Position numbers and translations under genes: made by a program. Shown here one piece after another: positions 9,227 through 17,386 of a DNA stretch of 64,000 bases. Under the pieces are notes generated by a model. It ran no database searches. It was not told the origin of the DNA and saw only the letters and a program-made list of their open reading frames with translations. The stretch's first letter is position 1, and each line of letters starts with the position of its first letter. The stretch is taken from contig NZ_LKDW01000006.1 in NCBI RefSeq assembly GCF_001401805.1, positions 95,413 to 159,412 of the forward strand. The letters are read 5' to 3'. This stretch comes from Pseudoalteromonas sp. P1-25. GTDB taxonomy: Bacteria; Pseudomonadota; Gammaproteobacteria; Enterobacterales; Alteromonadaceae.

Positions 9227-9731
9227 CTAGCTTCGCCCTCATAATAAAGCCTGCCAATTTATCCATAACATGCACTAACCTTAAAAAATCCTTTTTTATG
9301 AAAAAAATACTAATCATGATGATATCCATCATATTAATAACAACGGTATAAACAGACCAAAACCACCACGGTTCGTAATTACCACGTACAAACACATCTA
9401 TATGCATAGCTAAAAACAATAACGAATTGATGCTCAAGCCAAATAATAAGTAAGTAGATATGCGTTTTTCAGGTAAGTAATACCGCAGAAAAAAAATAAA
9501 AAATAACGTGACTACGTCATAACAAAATAACTCTATGTAGGTAATATCATAAATATCAACAAAGAAGCTAAAGCAATAAGATATGGCCATAACTAAAGAT
9601 AGCCATACCACCTGTTTTGCTGAATTGTTAATGCTAGTTGTTAGTGAATACAAAAAGGCCATTAAAAACCCCCACTGCACTAACACACCGATATAAACTG
9701 ATACTTCAGGCGGGATTAGAACATTATTCAC
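9219..9731 (-). CDS. Tandem-family membrane protein, member E
   Basis: A 170-aa protein of unknown function with five membrane segments and the family motifs QWGFLMAFLYSL, SLVMAISY, CYDVVTL, YLLFGLSIN...MHID, PWWFWSVY and KKDFLRLV. It is closest to member G. The GTG start overlaps the TAG stop of member D by one base (TAGTG). The first conserved W is residue 20, as in G, which supports this start. The last-segment tail has lost the usual N of N-[KR]-D-F-L-G-L (here K-K-D-F-L-R-L). Confidence 0.83.
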   Translation of the reverse strand: MNNVLIPPEVSVYIGVLVQWGFLMAFLYSLTTSINNSAKQVVWLSLVMAISYCFSFFVDIYDITYIELFCYDVVTLFFIFFLRYYLPEKRISTYLLFGLSINSLLFLAMHIDVFVRGNYEPWWFWSVYTVVINMMDIIMISIFFIKKDFLRLVHVMDKLAGFIMRAKLGG

Positions 9732-10249
9732 TATTGCTGTTTCTTAGCAAAAAAAGAGTAAATAAGGTTTTTAAAATAAATGATTTTTAAAAAGTCTTTA
9801 TTAATAAACAAAACTAAAATCATGCTCAAATCAGAAATGGACACCACTGATGAATACAACCCCCAAAGCCACCAATAGGTGTAATTATGCAAAATATAAG
9901 AGTCTATATACATACCTAAAGCAAAGCACATATTGATACTCAGCCCGAGCATAAGATACATAAATGCAACCGTTTTCTCTTTAATATAAAAATGTTGAGC
10001 AATAATTAAAACCACTATGGTAATAGCATCTAAAATAGCGAGGTCAAGATAAGTAATGGTTTGGTAATTGAACAAAACACCTGGAAAATACGAAATAGCC
10101 ATAATTGATGAAAGAATGACTAACGCTTTAAAGCGTGAATTGATAGATGATACTAAAGAATATAAAAATGCCATGAGAAATCCCCATTGCAATACCACAC
10201 CGATTATATGGGCGATTCTCACATCTAATAGAAAAGACATGACATCCAT
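9731..10249 (-). CDS. Tandem-family membrane protein, member D
   Basis: A protein of about 172 aa and unknown function. Motifs are QWGFLMAFLYSLVSSIN, SSIMAISY, ILDAITI, YLMLGLSIN...MYID, YWWLWGLY and INKDFLKII, with a Lys-rich C-terminus. Member C is its closest relative: both have Y-x-T-x-T-Y-L-D before the segment-3 aspartate, F-I-K-E-K-T before segment 4 and N-Y-T-Y-W-W. I start it at the ATG at 10249 because this gives an N-terminus like that of member C. An in-frame TTG at 10282 would add 11 residues. Confidence 0.82.
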   Translation of the reverse strand: MDVMSFLLDVRIAHIIGVVLQWGFLMAFLYSLVSSINSRFKALVILSSIMAISYFPGVLFNYQTITYLDLAILDAITIVVLIIAQHFYIKEKTVAFMYLMLGLSINMCFALGMYIDSYILHNYTYWWLWGLYSSVVSISDLSMILVLFINKDFLKIIYFKNLIYSFFAKKQQ

Positions 10250-10389
10250 CTTAAAAGTAAACGCTAATAATAAGCACCTCAAAAATAATAAACAACATTG
10301 TTAACTGAGCGCCTAGCTTAGTATTTTACTTATTAAAACTAAAAAAACTTTTATCGCCATAAACGTATCGATACATCGTCTTTAAAATG

Positions 10390-10887
10390 CTAGCTGCAAA
10401 GCCACCTTTTAAGCTTAATTAAGCCTAAAAAGTCTCTATTAATGATTAGTACAGCGATCATACACAAATCAGAAAACATAACAGCCGATGAATAAAAGCG
10501 CCAAAACCACCAATAGGTGTAATTATATAGAATATTGGTATCTAGATACATGCATAGGGCTAAAAAGGTGTTAACACTAAGGCCGATGATTAAGTAGGCA
10601 TAAGCTGTCGTTTTCTCTTTAATAAAATAACGCTGAGCTACATATACAGCAACTAAAATAGCGATATCTAAAAGAGTAAAGTCTAAATAAGTAACCGTTT
10701 GAAAGTTTGTGAATATCCAAGGCAAATAACCTATCGCCATAATACTAGAAAGTACAACAAAGCCTTTAAAGGGGCTATTAATAGAGGATACGAATGTGTA
10801 TAAAAAGGCCATGAGAAACCCCCACTGTACAATAGCGCTTAATATATAAGCGAAATCGAAGTTAGAGATTACATCCATAATAGCCAT
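10390..10887 (-). CDS. Tandem-family membrane protein, member C
   Basis: A 165-aa protein of unknown function with five hydrophobic segments. Motifs are QWGFLMAFLYTFVSSIN, SSIMAIGY, LLDIAIL, YLIIGLSVN...MYLD, YWWFWRFY and INRDFLGLIKLK. It is the sister of member D. Gaps of 107 bases (to D) and 166 bases (to B) flank it, larger than elsewhere in the cluster, so internal promoters are possible. No strong ribosome site is visible before its ATG. Confidence 0.84.
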   Translation of the reverse strand: MAIMDVISNFDFAYILSAIVQWGFLMAFLYTFVSSINSPFKGFVVLSSIMAIGYLPWIFTNFQTVTYLDFTLLDIAILVAVYVAQRYFIKEKTTAYAYLIIGLSVNTFLALCMYLDTNILYNYTYWWFWRFYSSAVMFSDLCMIAVLIINRDFLGLIKLKRWLCS

Positions 10888-10987
10888 GTTGCTTGAAACA
10901 CTATCTAGTTAGGCAAAAAATGAGTAATATTAGCATAATTTATCTGCCCTTCGTCAGTACCATAGGTCTAATCAGGTAACTAAACTC

Positions 10988-11020
10988 AATAAATAGCTCA
11001 ATAAATAGCTCCATAAATGC
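10988..11020. repeat. Short direct repeat upstream of member C
   Basis: CAATAAATAGCT occurs twice in succession, followed by a third partial copy (CCATAAATG), in the 166-base gap between members C and B. It may be replication slippage in AT-rich DNA or a regulatory repeat; nothing decides between these. Confidence 0.5.
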
Positions 11021-11053
11021 AGTTAATATCACGTTATTAAAGTTCAGCCACAC

Positions 11054-11524
11054 TTATAACTTTTCAATAAGCCGATTACTCTTTAGCTGGTTAACCACTA
11101 ATGAAAGCATCATTAATACATCAATTACGTTTACGCCGATAGAATAAACACTCCAATACCACCATGGCTCAAAGTTATATAGAACATATAAGTCATAATA
11201 CAAAAGCAACGTAAGTACGGCATTAGCAGTTAAAGCCAGAATGAGGAACAGGAAAGCTTTAGTACGTTTAAAAACAATTAAGTGTTGTAAAGAGAGCAAC
11301 GCGACAATTGTAATAAAATCGTATAAAGCCCAATTAAGATATAGGTTCTCTAACAATTTTAGATAGCTGCTGAAAATATATGAGCAAAGCATTAACGCAG
11401 ACAAATAAACAGGAGATTTATTGTCTTTGTTTATGCTAGAGACTAAGCAGTAGAGGAAGGCCATTAAAAAGCCCCACTGGGAAAAAGCCGCTAAGTAATC
11501 CATTAGGGCTTCAGAAATATACAT
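11054..11524 (-). CDS. Tandem-family membrane protein, member B
   Basis: A 156-aa protein of unknown function, the shortest member. Segment 1 is canonical (QWGFLMAFLYCLVSSIN), followed by LMLCSY, LYDFITI and PWWYWSVY with the downstream D. Two features deviate: the segment-4 motif reads LILALTAN...YYD instead of L-I-x-G-L-S-x-N, and the C-terminal N-[KR]-D-F-L-G-L tail is replaced by NQLKSNRLIEKL. It lies 5 bases after member A, so the two are probably translationally coupled. Confidence 0.82.
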   Translation of the reverse strand: MYISEALMDYLAAFSQWGFLMAFLYCLVSSINKDNKSPVYLSALMLCSYIFSSYLKLLENLYLNWALYDFITIVALLSLQHLIVFKRTKAFLFLILALTANAVLTLLLYYDLYVLYNFEPWWYWSVYSIGVNVIDVLMMLSLVVNQLKSNRLIEKL

Positions 11525-11529
11525 TTAAG

Positions 11530-12063
11530 CTAGATTGTAGGCTGTGGTTTTGAAGGTTTAAACAAACTGAGCAGCTTGTTTTTGAGTTTGTGAAGACCTA
11601 AGAAATCCCTATCTACAATCAATGACACAGCCATTAATAAATCGACTGTAATAACCGAGAAAGTATAAAAATCCCAAAAAAACCATGGTCTATTGCGTAG
11701 TATAAAGGTGTCCAGTTGCATACATAAAGCTAAAATAAGATTCGTAGACAATCCAAAAATTAAATAAAGCAGTGAACTAGAGCTTGTTTTAATAAAATAT
11801 TTCGCTATGAGAAGTGCAGCTATAGTGCAACCATCATATATTGCTAAATCTAAATAAGTTAATGCATAAATAGACAACCAATCTAAAAAGTACTCATACG
11901 ATGAGTATGAAATAAACATGATTAATGAACTGAGTAAAAGGGTAGTATTTCTCTTATTACCAATAGAGTAAACAAAAACGTTAAACAAAAAGGCCATCAT
12001 AAAAGCCCACATTGTAAAAGCTGACAAAGAAAAATGACCAAAAAACTCAGTTAAAAACATCAA
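11530..12063 (-). CDS. Tandem-family membrane protein, member A (first, most divergent)
   Basis: A 177-aa protein of unknown function. It keeps the family frame of five hydrophobic segments, but segment 1 is changed to MWAFMMAFLFNVFVYSIG (G in place of the usual N after S-I). The remaining motifs are present: LIMFISY, IYDGCTI, YLIFGLSTN...MQLD, PWFFWDFY with D, and VDRDFLGLHKLK. It follows the 65-aa gene by 13 bases. As the most divergent copy next to the promoter, it may be the oldest member or a specialised one. Confidence 0.82.
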   Translation of the reverse strand: MMFLTEFFGHFSLSAFTMWAFMMAFLFNVFVYSIGNKRNTTLLLSSLIMFISYSSYEYFLDWLSIYALTYLDLAIYDGCTIAALLIAKYFIKTSSSSLLYLIFGLSTNLILALCMQLDTFILRNRPWFFWDFYTFSVITVDLLMAVSLIVDRDFLGLHKLKNKLLSLFKPSKPQPTI

Positions 12064-12076
12064 GAACCTTTAGTTG

Positions 12077-12274
12077 TTATTTTGGTTTAGGAGCACCAGG
12101 TAAAATTGAAGCTTGTCGTTCAGTTCCCATGCTAGCAGCTATACCCTCTTGAGAGAAGCTTACTGTATCAGATTGTAGGGTTTTAGGGCTAGCAATTTGT
12201 TCCGCTGCAGGCTGTAATTGTTGTGTTTTATTGTATGCTTGCATTTGTAATTGGCTATTAGCTGAAACTTGCAT
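12077..12274 (-). CDS. Small soluble protein heading the membrane-protein cluster
   Basis: A 65-aa hydrophilic protein, rich in Q, A and S, with no signal peptide or membrane segment. A conserved-looking core DTVSFSQEGI is followed by a Pro-rich tail GAPKPK. The ATG has AAGGATCA 8 bases upstream. It is the first gene of the minus-strand run and lies 13 bases before member A. The D-x-V-x-[FIL]-S-x-E-[AG] type of core occurs in various short proteins of unrelated role, so I assign no function. It could be a regulator, a chaperone or a substrate of the membrane proteins. Confidence 0.7.
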   Translation of the reverse strand: MQVSANSQLQMQAYNKTQQLQPAAEQIASPKTLQSDTVSFSQEGIAASMGTERQASILPGAPKPK

Positions 12275-12512
12275 GTGATTGATCCTTGTAAAAGTTTTAA
12301 TATTTTTTGGCGCAACTTATAATCACACCATCATGTAGGTAATTGCATTACCTGTTTTAAGCAGTGATAGCTATTTTGCTATCTGACTTATACAAAGCAA
12401 CCAGTGTGCCAATATTTTTTGACACATTAAAAATATATGCTAGCAACTACTATTTATTAAAACAAAACCTAATATTAACTAGCGCCAAACTCATCTGACC
12501 AGTTTATAATAC
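12275..12512 (-). promoter_or_regulatory. Presumed promoter region of the membrane-protein cluster, three dyads
   Basis: A non-coding stretch upstream of the 65-aa gene with three inverted repeats within about 90 bases. These are AGGTAAT-TGC-ATTACCT at 12337-12353 (perfect), GATAGC-TATTTT-GCTATC at 12366-12383 (perfect), and TGTGCCAA-6-TTGACACA at 12405-12426 (one mismatch). Dyads of this size suit dimeric regulators. No consensus I know fits exactly. The rest is AT-rich without a visible gene. Confidence 0.5.
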
Positions 12513-12513
12513 A

Positions 12514-12552
12514 CATAAAAAAACGTACAGGGGTAACCGTACGTTTTTTATA
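12514..12552 (-). terminator. Terminator of the arg operon
   Basis: ACGTAC/GTACGT hairpin flanked by A and T runs on both sides (stem with extra A-T pairs, loop about AGGGGTAACC), just after the argH(A) stop. It could act in both directions. Confidence 0.75.
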
Positions 12553-12562
12553 TCCAGGGAAT

Positions 12563-14428
12563 TTAAGCCACGTATTTACACGGGATCTCCGCACGTGTAC
12601 TTGGCTTTAAAATATATTCCATTGCTACTTCGTCGCAGTTTTCTTTACGAAGGCAAAGCTCACAATCTTTCATTACTTTTTCTGGTAACGATTCTTTGCT
12701 ACAAAAAGTAAAACGTTGCTGTTCAAAAAAATCTGGCACGCGGGTTAATACAATAACTCGATTAAGCGCCAATTTTTTGGCTTTTGCTAATAAGTGCTCT
12801 ACAAGCTGCCTACCTTGCCCAGTTACTGCACTTTGTGGATCTACGCCTAAAGAGCGTATTTCAGCAAGCCCCGTATCGTAAATGTACAGCGATGCACAGC
12901 CCGACACCTTGCCGTCTATTTCTGTTACTGCAAATTCGTTAATTGAATGGACCATGTCGCTTTTTGCACGCGGCAAGTTTTCGCCAACGGTTGCCCAGTG
13001 CTGTATAAGCCGAGCAATATCTTCAACATCATCTAAATTTGCATCACGAACCGTTATTTGCTGTTTTTTTTTGGCTTCTTTTACTGCTTTAGTCACTTGC
13101 TCAATAGAGGTACCGCCAAGCGCTTGACGCGCTTTAATACAGGCATCTATTTCAAGTACTGGATAAACGTCATCTTCAAATACGTCATTAACTGACTTGT
13201 ACTGCTCAAGCGAAAGCTCTTCAAGGGTTTTACCTTCGCTTATAGCAAGCTGCACCAGTACACCCACAATGTGGTGGCCTTCTCTAAATGGCACACCTTT
13301 AGCTACTAAGTAGTCTGCAAGCTCAGTTGCATTAGCATGGCCACCTTTTGCCGCTGCAAGCGTTTTATCGCCGTTTACTTTTACGCCTTTAATACACGCT
13401 TGCGCCATGTGAATACAAGCAAGCCACGTAGGCATAGCGTCAAATAGGCCTTCTTTGTCTTCTTGCATATCTTTATTGTACGCTAGAGGAAGTGCTTTTA
13501 AGGTCATCATCATGGCACTAAATGCGCCAAATACACGGCCAGTTTTACCACGAATAAGCTCTAGTGCATCAGGGTTCTTTTTCTGCGGCATTAACGATGA
13601 GCCAGAGGTAACATTATCAGCAAGTTCTATAAATCCGGCTTCACCAGAATTATAAAATATTAAATCTTCAGCCATACGTGATAAGTGAATCATCGAAATA
13701 GAGGCACAGCTTAAAAGCTCTACTACAAAATCACGGTCAGATACGCCATCAAGGCTGTTTTTAGTTGCGCCAGTAAAGCCTAGACCTTGCGCCAACGCTT
13801 GGCGATCAATTGGGTATGCAGTACCAGCGAGTGCACCACTGCCTAGAGGGCAAAAATTAAAACGCGCTTTGGCATCTTGTAGGCGGCTCTCATCACGCTC
13901 TAGCATTTCTACGTAAGCCATACACCAGTGGCTAAACAATACCGGTTGAGCACGTTGTAAGTGAGTGTAGCCTGGCAATATAGTGCCCAGTTCGCGCTCA
14001 GCTAACGCCACAAACTCAGCTTTTAGTGCAGCAATAGCACCCAGTAGATGATCGGCAGTATCGCGGCACCATAATCTAAAGTCGGTGGCTACTTGGTCAT
14101 TACGGCTTCGGCCTGTGTGTAGCTTTTTAGCTAAATCGCCTACTTTTTCGATTAGTGCAGCTTCTACGTGCGAGTGAATGTCTTCTGCACCTGAGGTTGC
14201 CACAGCCTGTGGATCTGCTTTTACTTCTTCAAGCAGTTCATTAAGTGCTGCAACTAACTTTGTGTGCTCATCGCTTGTAAGTACATTTACTTGCTCAAGC
14301 GCACCTGCCCATGCCACAGAGCCAATAATGTCTTGCTCTGCTAACTGATAATCGAACGGAAGTGAGTCGTTAAATTGTTTAAACGCCTCATCTGGACCCG
14401 TAGAAAAACGTCCGCCCCATAATGCCAT
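12563..14428 (-). CDS. argH: Fused argininosuccinate lyase / N-acetylglutamate synthase, ArgH(A)
   Basis: A 621-aa fusion. Residues about 1-455 are argininosuccinate lyase (MALWGGRFS start, TGRSRNDQ, and the fumarase-superfamily signature [12 protein letters not shown] near 280), which splits argininosuccinate into arginine and fumarate. After a Lys-rich linker, residues about 470-621 are a GNAT acetyltransferase with [22 protein letters not shown], which supplies the N-acetylglutamate step. Such argH(A) fusions are known in marine gammaproteobacteria. I start at 14428, where GGAGAG lies 8 bases upstream; an in-frame ATG at 14464 would add 12 residues. It is the last gene of argCBFGH(A). Confidence 0.92.
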   Translation of the reverse strand: MALWGGRFSTGPDEAFKQFNDSLPFDYQLAEQDIIGSVAWAGALEQVNVLTSDEHTKLVAALNELLEEVKADPQAVATSGAEDIHSHVEAALIEKVGDLAKKLHTGRSRNDQVATDFRLWCRDTADHLLGAIAALKAEFVALAERELGTILPGYTHLQRAQPVLFSHWCMAYVEMLERDESRLQDAKARFNFCPLGSGALAGTAYPIDRQALAQGLGFTGATKNSLDGVSDRDFVVELLSCASISMIHLSRMAEDLIFYNSGEAGFIELADNVTSGSSLMPQKKNPDALELIRGKTGRVFGAFSAMMMTLKALPLAYNKDMQEDKEGLFDAMPTWLACIHMAQACIKGVKVNGDKTLAAAKGGHANATELADYLVAKGVPFREGHHIVGVLVQLAISEGKTLEELSLEQYKSVNDVFEDDVYPVLEIDACIKARQALGGTSIEQVTKAVKEAKKKQQITVRDANLDDVEDIARLIQHWATVGENLPRAKSDMVHSINEFAVTEIDGKVSGCASLYIYDTGLAEIRSLGVDPQSAVTGQGRQLVEHLLAKAKKLALNRVIVLTRVPDFFEQQRFTFCSKESLPEKVMKDCELCLRKENCDEVAMEYILKPSTRAEIPCKYVA

Positions 14429-14479
14429 GAAATCTCTCCAAACCCTGTAATGCCCCTTATGCAAGGGGCTATAAATAAT

Positions 14480-15682
14480 TTACTTTTTAGCCATTGCTGA
14501 AATTCTGCTCGAAAGCGAGAATAAACGAATAAAGCCTTCAGCATGTGACTGATCATATACGTCGTCTTCACCAAAGGTAGCAAAGTCTTCGCTGTATAAG
14601 CTATTAGGTGATTTTTTCTGAACGGCGGTTACTTGGCCTTTGTAAAGCTTAAGTACAACTTCACCTGTTGCTAGTGTAGAAAGCGCTTCTGCACCGGCTA
14701 AAATAGAGTCTTTTAGTGGTGTAAACCAACGACCGTCATAAACTAAATGCGAAAATTCACCGCCCAGTACTTCTTTCCACTTACGGCTTGATTTATCAAG
14801 CACTAGCTCGTCAATGGCTTGCAGTGCCGCCATAATCACGGTACCGCCTGGTGTTTCGTAACAGCCGCGCGATTTCATGCCCACTAAACGGTTTTCTACA
14901 ATATCTACACGGCCAACACCATGTGGCGCAGCAATGTCGTTTAATTTAACTAAACAGTCGTAAGGTTTAAGCTGCTCACCATTTACCGCAACCACTTCGC
15001 CTTCAACAACTTTTAGAGTTACTAGCTCTGATTTATCGGGTGCTTGCTCTGGTGAGTTAGTCCACGTCCACACTTGGTCGCTCGGCTCACACCATGGGTC
15101 TTCAAGCTCGCCACCTTCGTGCGAAATATGCCACGCATTAGCATCTCGGCTGTAAATTTTTGTTGCAGAAGCAGAACACGGAATATCACGCTCAGCTAAG
15201 TAATCTAATAATGATTCACGGCTTGATAAGTCCCACTCACGCCACGGTGCAATAACTTTTAAATCAGGTGCAAGCGCTGCAAAGCACGACTCAAAACGAA
15301 CTTGGTCGTTACCCTTACCAGTACAACCATGCGAAAGTGCATCAGCACCTACTTTACGTGCAATTTCAACTTGCGCTTTAGCAATAATAGGACGCGCCAT
15401 TGACGTACCTAATAAATACGTACCTTCGTAAATAGAACCCGTTTTAAGGGTTGGGTAAATGTAGTCACTTACCATTTCATCTTTTAAGTCAACTACGTAA
15501 CACTCTGATGCGCCTGATGCGATGGCTTTTTCTTCAACGCCTTCAAGCTCTTCAGCGCCTTGGCCTACATCGGCAACAAAGGCAATAACCTCACAACCGT
15601 AGTTTTCTTTTAACCATGGCACGATAGCTGAAGTATCAAGACCACCTGAATAGGCTAAAACGACTTTTTTAATTGAACTCAT
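14480..15682 (-). CDS. argG: Argininosuccinate synthase
   Basis: A 400-aa cytoplasmic enzyme joining citrulline and aspartate with ATP. Motifs are the N-terminal PP-loop [31 protein letters not shown], and the citrulline-binding region including [13 protein letters not shown]. The length is that of the common 400-aa bacterial type. The ATG is preceded by AAGGAACACCT and overlaps the argF stop by 4 bases (ATGA), showing translational coupling. Confidence 0.96.
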   Translation of the reverse strand: MSSIKKVVLAYSGGLDTSAIVPWLKENYGCEVIAFVADVGQGAEELEGVEEKAIASGASECYVVDLKDEMVSDYIYPTLKTGSIYEGTYLLGTSMARPIIAKAQVEIARKVGADALSHGCTGKGNDQVRFESCFAALAPDLKVIAPWREWDLSSRESLLDYLAERDIPCSASATKIYSRDANAWHISHEGGELEDPWCEPSDQVWTWTNSPEQAPDKSELVTLKVVEGEVVAVNGEQLKPYDCLVKLNDIAAPHGVGRVDIVENRLVGMKSRGCYETPGGTVIMAALQAIDELVLDKSSRKWKEVLGGEFSHLVYDGRWFTPLKDSILAGAEALSTLATGEVVLKLYKGQVTAVQKKSPNSLYSEDFATFGEDDVYDQSHAEGFIRLFSLSSRISAMAKK

Positions 15683-16611
15683 AGGTGTTCCTTAACAAAA
15701 TTTGGATTTAGTAATGTAACTAGCAGAGCATTTTGCGCATGCATGCGATTTTCTGCTTGTTGAATAATTTTTGATGCTGGGCCATCCATTACCTCAGAGG
15801 TAATTTCAAACTCACGGTGTGCCGGTTGGCAATGTAATACCGTAGTCGCACCTGTTTGTTCTAGCAATGCTTGGTTTAGCTGATATGGCATGTATTTTTC
15901 TTTAACTTGCTCAAGCGGCGTATCGTCACCCATAGACACCCAGGTATCTGCATATACAACGTTTGCGCCTACAGCCGCCTCTACACGGTCGCTTACCATG
16001 ACTGATGCACCGTTCATTGCCGCTATTTGCTCGGCCTTTTTAAGAATTTGCGAATCAGGCGAGCTGCCTTTTGGTGTAACAGCAACAAAATCAGTACCTA
16101 GCGTTGCCGCTAATAACATAAGTGAATGAGTAACGTTGTTACCTTCACCTAAGTAAGCCACTTTAAGCTCACTCACATCGCCATGTACTTCTTGTAGTGT
16201 TAAAAAGTCAGCCAATGCTTGGCACGGGTGATATAAATCACACAAGCTATTAACGACAGGTACACTCGAGTACTCACCTAAGGTGGTTAACGTGCTGTGC
16301 TGGTTTACACGCGCTACAATCCCATCAGCCCATGTAGAAATATTCAGCGCGAAGTCTTTTACCGATTCACGTGCACCCATAGCGCCATTTTGCTGGTCTA
16401 AATATACAGCGTGACCACCTAAACGATTAATACCAATATCAAACGATAAACGCGTACGTAAACTTTGCTTTTCAAATAAGGTAACAACTGACTTGCCTGC
16501 TAGTACTTGGCTGTATTTCGCTGGATTTGCTTTTAAATCACGCGCAAGCTTTAATAAATTAAGTGCGCCTTGTTGGTCTAATTCTAGACCCGTTAAAAAA
16601 TTCTCTAACAT
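15679..16611 (-). CDS. argF: Ornithine carbamoyltransferase
   Basis: A protein of about 310 aa that converts ornithine and carbamoyl phosphate to citrulline. The carbamoyl-phosphate motif is S-L-R-T-R near residue 50, the ornithine loop shows D-T-W-V-S-M-G, and the usual HCLPAHR appears as [11 protein letters not shown]. From memory the Q variant is found in other Alteromonadales copies, so I do not read it as a loss of function. I use the ATG at 16611 with AGGG upstream. The in-frame start at 16644 would overlap argB by 26 bases. Confidence 0.93.
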   Translation of the reverse strand: MLENFLTGLELDQQGALNLLKLARDLKANPAKYSQVLAGKSVVTLFEKQSLRTRLSFDIGINRLGGHAVYLDQQNGAMGARESVKDFALNISTWADGIVARVNQHSTLTTLGEYSSVPVVNSLCDLYHPCQALADFLTLQEVHGDVSELKVAYLGEGNNVTHSLMLLAATLGTDFVAVTPKGSSPDSQILKKAEQIAAMNGASVMVSDRVEAAVGANVVYADTWVSMGDDTPLEQVKEKYMPYQLNQALLEQTGATTVLHCQPAHREFEITSEVMDGPASKIIQQAENRMHAQNALLVTLLNPNFVKEHL

Positions 16612-16618
16612 GGTAACC

Positions 16619-17386
16619 CTATGGTGTAATCTTTGTTCCGACATGCTCGCCTTGTAGCAAAGCAGTTAAGTTTTCTGGCTTTTGCCAGCTGGAAATATAC
16701 ACACCTCGTCGTAAATGTTGGGCAGCGTGTAGGCTGGTCTTCACTTTGACCTCCATCCCGCCCAAAATCACTCCTTCATCAATTAAAGTATCAATGTGTT
16801 TTGTGTCAAGTTGATGTAGCGGTTGTTTATTTGCATCAAGTACCGCCTCTACATCGGTCATAAATATAAGTTCTGCGTTTAAGTTGCTCGCAATCGCTGC
16901 CGCAGCTTCATCGGCATTGACGTTGTACCAATTGCCTTGCTCATCAAAGCCGATTGAGCTCACAATAGGTAAGCGACCAAGCTTAAGTAAATCATTCACT
17001 ATTGAATCATCATTACTTGTGCATTTACCTACTTGACCAAGTGCTTTTAGTTTTTGCGACGCCATCACACCGGCTTCATAAAGGCTTAAACCAACAGGTT
17101 TATGCCCTGCATTAATAGCTTGGCTTACCAGCTGCTTATTTGCACAGCCAGCCAACGCCCCCACTATGTAAGGCATTTGCTCACTTGGGCTAATACGTAA
17201 GCCTTGGTGTTTTGCACTAGCAAATCCAGCTTGTTGTAGCCAGGTATCAACTAACGAGCCGCCACCATGCACTATTACAAACTGATTATTTTGATCTGTG
17301 CTTAATACATCAAACAACGCTTTTGCTGCGTTTTCAGAGTTAAGTACAGCACCACCTAATTTAATTACCCACGTTTTAGTGCTCAT
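16619..17386 (-). CDS. argB: Acetylglutamate kinase
   Basis: A 255-aa amino-acid kinase that phosphorylates N-acetylglutamate, the second step of arginine synthesis. Motifs are KLGGAVL at the N-terminus, VIVHGGGSLVD, SIGFDEQGNWYNVNADEAAAAIA, LIFMTDVEAVLD and LGGMEVKVKTSLHA. The length matches the short enterobacterial type without an N-terminal arginine-sensing extension, so feedback inhibition is unlikely to act here (family knowledge). It overlaps argC by one base. Confidence 0.95.
   Translation of the reverse strand: MSTKTWVIKLGGAVLNSENAAKALFDVLSTDQNNQFVIVHGGGSLVDTWLQQAGFASAKHQGLRISPSEQMPYIVGALAGCANKQLVSQAINAGHKPVGLSLYEAGVMASQKLKALGQVGKCTSNDDSIVNDLLKLGRLPIVSSIGFDEQGNWYNVNADEAAAAIASNLNAELIFMTDVEAVLDANKQPLHQLDTKHIDTLIDEGVILGGMEVKVKTSLHAAQHLRRGVYISSWQKPENLTALLQGEHVGTKITP

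Noticed and set aside
7590..12063. The eight membrane genes as fragments of one broken large gene or as a prophage module
   Set aside because: Each has its own start, stop and full motif set in the same order, and no phage, integrase or transposase gene is near.
15679..16611. Acetylornithine or succinylornithine carbamoyltransferase in place of ArgF
   Set aside because: The ornithine-type S-M-G loop is present, argE is next door, and the Q in HCQPAHR is, as far as I recall, normal for this lineage.
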